Part shown: positions 6,468 through 9,021 of the stretch, piece after piece
Position numbering within the stretch: position 1 is the first letter of the stretch
Layout: each line of letters begins with the position of its first letter
Assembly: GCA_003558625.1 (NCBI GenBank)
Contig: PWPP01000097.1
Span: 1-9,021, forward strand
Direction: 5' to 3'
DNA from: Syntrophomonas sp.
GTDB lineage: Bacteria; Bacillota; Syntrophomonadia; Syntrophomonadales; Syntrophomonadaceae
Length of the DNA stretch: 9,021 nt
Made by a program: the position numbers and the translations under genes
Notes under the pieces: model-generated
The model's database searches: none
What the model saw: only the letters and a program-made list of their open reading frames with translations
Told to the model about the DNA's origin: nothing

Positions 6468-6489
6468 GGCCACCGGGTGGCCGGGTTTT
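6468..6489 (+). terminator. Probable terminator of the archease-rtcB operon
   Basis: GGCCAC (6468-6473), a CGG loop and GTGGCC (6477-6482) form a strong GC hairpin followed by GGGTTTT. The T-tract is short and three bases late, so it is moderate. The converging terminator just downstream may also stop rtcB transcripts. Confidence 0.4.
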
Positions 6490-6501
6490 CCGGTTTGGAA
6501 A

Positions 6502-6538
6502 TAAAAAACCCCTTCCCGGATAATCCGGGAAGGGGTTT
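6502..6538 (-). terminator. Strong terminator of the first phasin-like gene
   Basis: A perfect 15-bp stem (6506-6520 with 6524-6538, loop TAA) reads on the minus strand as AAACCCCTTCCCGGA and its complement, followed by TTTTTTATTT. It ends the gene at 6555-6797. On the plus strand the hairpin has only three Ts after it, so it would work less well for the converging rtcB operon. Confidence 0.9.
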
Positions 6539-6554
6539 ATGAGGAGAACAGTAT

Positions 6555-6797
6555 CTAGTTGATTTTAGGACTGTACTTGGTTACAAACTCCATATTCTGT
6601 TGGGCCAGTTCATTTATAACATTTATGGTATTGCTTCTCATTTTATAGTAGAAGTTCACATTTTGTTCCATAAACTTGCCTGTTTGTTCCCCGATTTTGT
6701 TCAGTTCCTTCAGGTTGGTATTATACATTTCTACCATTTTCTCTGCATTTTCCTTAACCGGTTTAAATAGGTTGGTGTAATATTCCTGAAACATCAT
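6555..6797 (-). CDS. Phasin-like small helical protein, paralog 1
   Basis: The 80-residue product begins MMFQEYYTNLFKPVKENAEK and is almost entirely predicted amphipathic helix, with the shared core NLKELNKIGEQTGKFMEQNV and a conserved SPKI-type end. The NL-x-LN-x-I-x-E-x-T-G-K rhythm and an aromatic-rich second helix resemble the phasin family, whose members coat polyhydroxyalkanoate granules. At 80 residues it is shorter than typical phasins (100-190), so granule binding is only a reasonable guess; a generic coiled-coil oligomer is the alternative. There is no signal peptide or membrane segment. GGGAGG lies 10 bases before the first of two adjacent ATG codons. It is the last of three tandem paralogs, has its own putative promoter, and ends in a very strong terminator. 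Its sequence is clearly more AT-rich than rtcB. Confidence 0.85.
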   Translation of the reverse strand: MMFQEYYTNLFKPVKENAEKMVEMYNTNLKELNKIGEQTGKFMEQNVNFYYKMRSNTINVINELAQQNMEFVTKYSPKIN

Positions 6798-6846
6798 TTT
6801 TTTGTATCCTCCCTTCTGTCATGAATTACATTTGCTATCATAAACC
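6781..6846 (-). repeat. Duplicated start/leader block, copy 1
   Basis: This stretch matches 7202-7267 at 61 of 66 positions. The first 40 bases (6781-6820), covering the first codons, start codon and ribosome binding site, are identical. It marks recent duplication, or selection on the translation start region, of phasin-like genes 1 and 2. Confidence 0.85.
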
Positions 6847-6865
6847 CTGTTTGTAAATTGAGCAA
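6837..6865 (-). promoter_or_regulatory. Candidate promoter of phasin-like gene 1
   Basis: On the minus strand TTGCTC (6865-6860) and TATGAT (6842-6837) are 17 bases apart. The -10 matches at five of six positions, while the -35 is weak. The homologous position before gene 2 reads TATTAT (7263-7258), which supports a conserved -10. A TTGTAA element (6851-6856) lies in the spacer, where a bound protein would block RNA polymerase. Confidence 0.4.
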
Positions 6866-6889
6866 CAGGTATATAATAATTTTATGTAA
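6851..6889. promoter_or_regulatory. TTGTAA-type repeated elements upstream of phasin-like gene 1
   Basis: TTGTAAATTG begins at 6851, and the related ATGTAAATTG begins at 6884, exactly 33 bases away (about three helical turns). The same 33-base spacing occurs upstream of gene 3. Possible operator sites; the regulator is unknown. Confidence 0.35.
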
Positions 6890-6947
6890 ATTGTTGGTTA
6901 CTTTTTTCCCGCCGCATAAGGCTCCCCACAACCCCTGAAAACATCGT

Positions 6948-6962
6948 CCCGGTCATACCGGG
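6948..6962 (-). terminator. Weak hairpin after phasin-like gene 2
   Basis: CCCGGT and ACCGGG flank a three-base loop 17 bases after the stop codon. The following sequence (ACGATGTTTTC) lacks a direct T-tract, so termination should be inefficient and some transcripts may read on into gene 1. Confidence 0.3.
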
Positions 6963-6978
6963 AAATATATGGCCCTTA

Positions 6979-7218
6979 TTATATTTTGGGGCTGTACTTG
7001 GTAAAAAGCTCGATGTTTTTCTGGGTCAGTTCACTGATCATATTAAACGTGTCTGACTGCATCTGATTGAAAAATACGATGTTCTCTTCCATCAGTTTGC
7101 CGGTCTGTTCGCCGATTTTGTTTAATTCCCCCAGGTTGTCATTATATATCTCTACCATTTTATCGGCATTTTCCTGTACCGGCTTAATAAGGTTGTTAAA
7201 ATATTCCTGAAACATCAT
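6979..7218 (-). CDS. Phasin-like small helical protein, paralog 2
   Basis: The 79-residue product begins MMFQEYFNNLIKPVQENADK and shares the invariant ELNKIGEQTGK core (about 31-41) and the TKYSPKI end with its two neighbours. It differs by more acidic residues (MEENIVFFNQMQSD) and fewer tyrosines, so the copies have diverged rather than being exact duplicates. Fold and possible polyhydroxyalkanoate-granule role are as inferred for the family: two amphipathic helices, no membrane span. GGGAGG lies 10 bases before the first ATG, in a block identical to that of gene 1. Unlike its neighbours, it lacks a good terminator. Two TTGTAA elements lie upstream. Confidence 0.85.
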   Translation of the reverse strand: MMFQEYFNNLIKPVQENADKMVEIYNDNLGELNKIGEQTGKLMEENIVFFNQMQSDTFNMISELTQKNIELFTKYSPKI

Positions 7219-7267
7219 TTTTTTGTATCCTCCCTTCTGTCATGGACTACAATTGTTATAATAAACC
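7202..7267 (-). repeat. Duplicated start/leader block, copy 2
   Basis: This is the partner of 6781-6846 (offset 421 bases), with 40 identical bases at 7202-7241 followed by 21 of 26 matches that include the -10 box region. Confidence 0.85.
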
Positions 7268-7304
7268 ATAGTTGTTAAAAGTCCGATAAGCCTCTTATAA
7301 TTAT

Positions 7305-7336
7305 TTGTAAATTTTTCGTTTACATTTTCCTTGTAA
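7305..7336. promoter_or_regulatory. TTGTAA-type repeated elements upstream of phasin-like gene 2
   Basis: TTGTAA occurs at 7305-7310 (within ATTTGTAAATT) and at 7331-7336, with an oppositely oriented TTTACA at 7319-7324 between them. Same motif family as upstream of genes 1 and 3, but spaced 26 bases. Confidence 0.3.
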
Positions 7337-7360
7337 TTATGGTTTTCCGGGGATCGCATG

Positions 7361-7399
7361 AAATAAAAAACCCTTTCACTGGACTCGCCGGAAAGGGTT
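7361..7399 (-). terminator. Terminator of phasin-like gene 3
   Basis: On the minus strand AACCCTTTC (7399-7391) pairs with GAAAGGGTT (7377-7369), followed by TTTTATTTC. The loop is 13 bases. The GGGTTTTTTATTTC tail matches that of gene 1's terminator, which suggests the terminator was copied with the gene. Confidence 0.8.
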
Positions 7400-7420
7400 C
7401 ATAAGGAAGTTTAAACCTTA

Positions 7421-7660
7421 TTACATTTTAGGACTAAACTTGGAGATGAATTCGGTGTTGCATGTGGCTAACTCACTTATAACATTAAATGCATCTTGTT
7501 GCATCTTGCTGTAAAAGTTCACGTTTTGCTCTACAAACTTACCAGTTTGCTCCCCGATTTTGTTTAATTCCTGCAGGTTGGCATTATACATCGCTGCCAT
7601 TTTTTCATTATTTTCCTTTACCGGCTTGAATAAATTGGTGTAATATTCTTTAAACATCAT
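7421..7660 (-). CDS. Phasin-like small helical protein, paralog 3
   Basis: The 79-residue product begins MMFKEYYTNLFKPVKENNEK, keeps the ELNKIGEQTGK core, and ends SKFSPKM. Overall it resembles paralog 1 more than paralog 2 at its N-terminus (YYTNLFKPVKEN). It carries a single cysteine (ATCNTEF) absent from the others. It is predicted to be two long amphipathic helices with no export signal, so a cytoplasmic granule-coat or coiled-coil role is plausible but unproven. The ribosome binding site is GGGGGG rather than GGGAGG, and its leader is more diverged than those of genes 1 and 2. It is the first of the three in transcription order, has its own terminator, and is divergent from the ECF sigma gene. 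Three TTGTAA elements lie upstream. Confidence 0.85.
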   Translation of the reverse strand: MMFKEYYTNLFKPVKENNEKMAAMYNANLQELNKIGEQTGKFVEQNVNFYSKMQQDAFNVISELATCNTEFISKFSPKM

Positions 7661-7712
7661 TTCTTGTATCCCCCCTCTGTTTTATAAGTACATCTCTTAT
7701 GTTACTCCTGAT

Positions 7713-7764
7713 TTGTAAACATACCGATAGGACTGTACTAACTATTTGTAAGTTTTTTGTAATT
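7713..7764. promoter_or_regulatory. Cluster of three TTGTAA elements between phasin-like gene 3 and the sigma gene
   Basis: TTGTAA starts at 7713, 7746 and 7757, giving spacings of 33 and 11 bases, so all three lie on the same helix face. They sit 53-97 bases upstream of phasin-like gene 3 and 40-110 bases upstream of the sigma gene's -10 box, so one regulator could act on either promoter. Confidence 0.4.
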
Positions 7765-7803
7765 CTATTGAATCTTTCGTATTACCCTGTTGCTTACCGG
7801 CGG

Positions 7804-7831
7804 TTTAAATTTTGGATTTTTGGGATATAAT
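7804..7831 (+). promoter_or_regulatory. Candidate sigma-A promoter of the ECF sigma operon
   Basis: A perfect -10 box TATAAT (7826-7831) follows a weak TTTAAA (7804-7809) at 16 bases. Transcription would start near 7838 and give an 87-base leader containing the inverted repeat at 7870-7903. Confidence 0.5.
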
Positions 7832-7869
7832 GACACTGTCAGTTCCCTGGTACTCCATCATTTTTTTCT

Positions 7870-7903
7870 TAAACGGTAACTTTTCCTGCCCGCCAACCGT
7901 TTA
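7870..7903 (+). promoter_or_regulatory. 8-bp inverted repeat overlapping a possible ECF-type autoregulatory promoter
   Basis: TAAACGGT (7870-7877) and ACCGTTTA (7896-7903) are perfect inverted repeats 18 bases apart. Within them GGTAAC (7875-7880), a 17-base gap and CGT (7898-7900) resemble ECF promoters of the AAC...CGT type, as used by SigM/SigW-like factors. Start of transcription near 7909 would leave a short leader before GGGAGGG at 7913-7919. Operator, hairpin or promoter are all possible. Confidence 0.4.
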
Positions 7904-7924
7904 TATGAGGAAGGGAGGGTAGTC

Positions 7925-8434
7925 ATGCAGCTGAAATCCCTGGAAGACGTTTTTCTGTTGCACGGTACAGATTTATACCGCTATTTACTGCAACTCAGCG
8001 GACACTCCCCCACTGCCGAAGACCTGGTGCAGGATACCTTTCTCAAGGCCTATGAGCGCCTGGAGAACTACCAGGGGGAAAAGGTCCGTGCCTGGCTGTT
8101 CCGCGTAGCCTTTAATTCCTATATTGACTGGTACCGCCGGGAGAAAATACACATCCCCACTGACCCCGGCCTGATGGAAAACCTGATCCGGGATACACAG
8201 ATTAGCCCGGAGAAATCCTGCCTGACCCGTGAAATCCGAGACCGCTGGTTTGAGGAAGTACGCAGGCTGCCGGAGCTAAGCCGCCAGGTTCTGTTGTTGA
8301 GGGACTATTGCGATTTTACCTACCAGGATATCGCCATAATCCTGGATCTGAGCCTGACCAGGGTAAAGGTCACCCTGTACCGGGCCCGTAAAAAGATCAG
8401 AGAGGTGATGGAAAATGAATTGCAAGGAATGTGA
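7925..8434 (+). CDS. ECF-type RNA polymerase sigma factor (SigM-like)
   Basis: The 169-residue length is typical for ECF sigma factors, which direct RNA polymerase to stress promoters. Region 2 spans about residues 10-73 with the core-binding AEDLVQDTFLKAYERL (31-46) and the DNA-melting stretch RAWLFRVAFNSYIDWYRRE. A linker follows, then region 4 (about 113-162) has the helix-turn-helix LPELSRQVLLLRDYCDFTYQ through DLSLTRVKVTLYRARKKIRE. The linker is not extended and no extra C-terminal domain is present. GGGAGGG lies 5-6 bases before the ATG. The stop codon overlaps the start of the anti-sigma gene by 20 bases, which implies coupled translation and 1:1 control. The SigM-like label comes from the anti-sigma partner type and general resemblance. 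The regulon is unknown; the divergent phasin-like genes are only candidates by position. Confidence 0.93.
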   Translation: MQLKSLEDVFLLHGTDLYRYLLQLSGHSPTAEDLVQDTFLKAYERLENYQGEKVRAWLFRVAFNSYIDWYRREKIHIPTDPGLMENLIRDTQISPEKSCLTREIRDRWFEEVRRLPELSRQVLLLRDYCDFTYQDIAIILDLSLTRVKVTLYRARKKIREVMENELQGM

Positions 8435-9021
8435 AGGCTTATTGGAAGCCTATCTACAGAGGAAATTAAAAGCGGAGGAAGAACAGGCCCTGGAAACCCA
8501 TTTAGAAAACTGCCCCTTATGCCAGGAGCAAATGGACCGCCTCCTGGAGCAGCAGGAAAAACGAGCGCCCCAAGCGGAAGCAGCCGGAGAAGATGGCAGT
8601 CTGGAGCCTTTTAACGAGAAAAAACAGCGCCAGATCTTACGCCGGGCCAAATACCGCAACCGTTTCAGCATCGCCCTTTTTTTGCTGCTGCTGTTCCTGC
8701 TTTTTTATATCGGGGGCACCTTTTTGTCCAGCTATTACTTCACCCGGGGCGGGGAAGACTCCCGGCTCTACCGGACCCAGCGCACGGCTGCTGCGGTGAC
8801 GGAATTTACGTTTCCCAATGTGACCATGGCCGTTGGTCTCTACCCGCCCTCCCCGTTTCTGACCCAAGCCGCCTATGGCCACAGCCGCCTGGAGATTAAG
8901 CCCTATTTCATGGCCCGGGGCTCGTATGCCCTGGAAAAACGTGTGGGCCGGGAGAATTTCAGCCCCGGCAACCTCAATATCAACCATTTTTTTTCCCATG
9001 TTTTGACCGAGTGGGAGTGGC
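8415..9021 (+). CDS. Membrane anti-sigma factor with zinc-finger and Sigma_reg_N-like domain (3' end missing)
   Basis: The frame from ATG 8415 gives 202 residues and is still open at the right edge. It starts MNCKECEGLLEAYLQRKLKA and has the HxxxCxxC zinc-associated anti-sigma motif (H29, C33, C36, with C3 or C6 as further ligand). A charged linker follows, then one membrane segment at about 84-105 (FSIALFLLLLFLLFYIGG). After it, the sequence RTAAAVTEFTFPNVTMAVG onward resembles the extracytoplasmic regulator region found next to SigM-like anti-sigma factors. The N-terminal part should bind the sigma factor in the cytoplasm, and the outer part should sense envelope conditions. It overlaps the sigma gene by 20 bases; GAGGTG lies 7 bases before the ATG, inside the sigma gene. 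Family membership is well supported; the signal sensed is unknown. Confidence 0.85.
   Translation, partial: MNCKECEGLLEAYLQRKLKAEEEQALETHLENCPLCQEQMDRLLEQQEKRAPQAEAAGEDGSLEPFNEKKQRQILRRAKYRNRFSIALFLLLLFLLFYIGGTFLSSYYFTRGGEDSRLYRTQRTAAAVTEFTFPNVTMAVGLYPPSPFLTQAAYGHSRLEIKPYFMARGSYALEKRVGRENFSPGNLNINHFFSHVLTEWEW

Noticed and set aside
6311..6523. 70-codon plus-strand frame after rtcB
   Set aside because: Very rich in basic residues, with no good ribosome binding site. It runs through both hairpins and into the phasin-like gene's terminator, so its end is non-coding structure. Kept only as context for the repeat-like element.
8637..8999. 120-codon minus-strand frame opposite the anti-sigma gene
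   Set aside because: The plus-strand frame shows the zinc motif, membrane segment and overlap with the sigma gene; the antisense frame has no recognisable features.

Overview
The window looks like chromosomal DNA from a low-GC-lineage Gram-positive bacterium of the class Clostridia, but with a GC-rich genome. Almost every gene has a strong purine-rich Shine-Dalgarno sequence. Terminators are hairpin-plus-T-tract, and the gene families (small cysteine-rich DUF6485-type protein, QueG-like double-cluster ferredoxin, SigM-type ECF sigma factor with a membrane anti-sigma factor) are typical of anaerobic Clostridia such as Peptococcaceae or Syntrophomonadales. The genus cannot be fixed from sequence reading alone.

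Left part (1-4350), all genes on the minus strand. In transcription order from the right these are: a possible short ORF of unknown nature (4139-4321); a 65-residue nine-cysteine protein (3861-4058); glutaminyl-tRNA synthetase glnS with a good sigma-A promoter and about 100 bases of leader; an unexplained stretch with a doubtful 63-codon ORF (1746-1937); a short QueG-like iron-sulfur protein whose N-terminus appears to start at a non-standard codon, ended by a clear terminator; a CopZ-type metallochaperone; and the N-terminal 129 codons of a YfbR-like 5'-deoxynucleotidase running off the left edge. These look like separate housekeeping units rather than one pathway.

Middle (4417-6297), plus strand. 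A tight two-gene operon encodes archease and the RNA ligase RtcB with all six expected active-site residues. Archease is the known activator of RtcB, so this is a complete RNA-ligation/repair module. Downstream is a single 31-base element that resembles one type I-C CRISPR repeat but stands alone, then a likely plus-strand terminator.

Right-centre (6502-7660), minus strand. Three tandem paralogous genes encode 79-80 residue helical, phasin-like proteins. Two of them share a 40-base identical stretch across the start codon and ribosome binding site. The region is much more AT-rich than its surroundings. The upstream sequences carry repeated TTGTAA elements, several spaced by 11 or 33 bases (whole helical turns), which look like binding sites for an unidentified regulator. 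This is the most interesting part of the window.

Right end (7804-9021), plus strand, divergent from the phasin-like genes. An ECF sigma factor overlaps by 20 bases with its membrane-spanning zinc-finger anti-sigma factor, which is cut off by the window edge. The leader has a consensus -10 box, an 8-bp inverted repeat, and an ECF-like promoter that could be autoregulatory.
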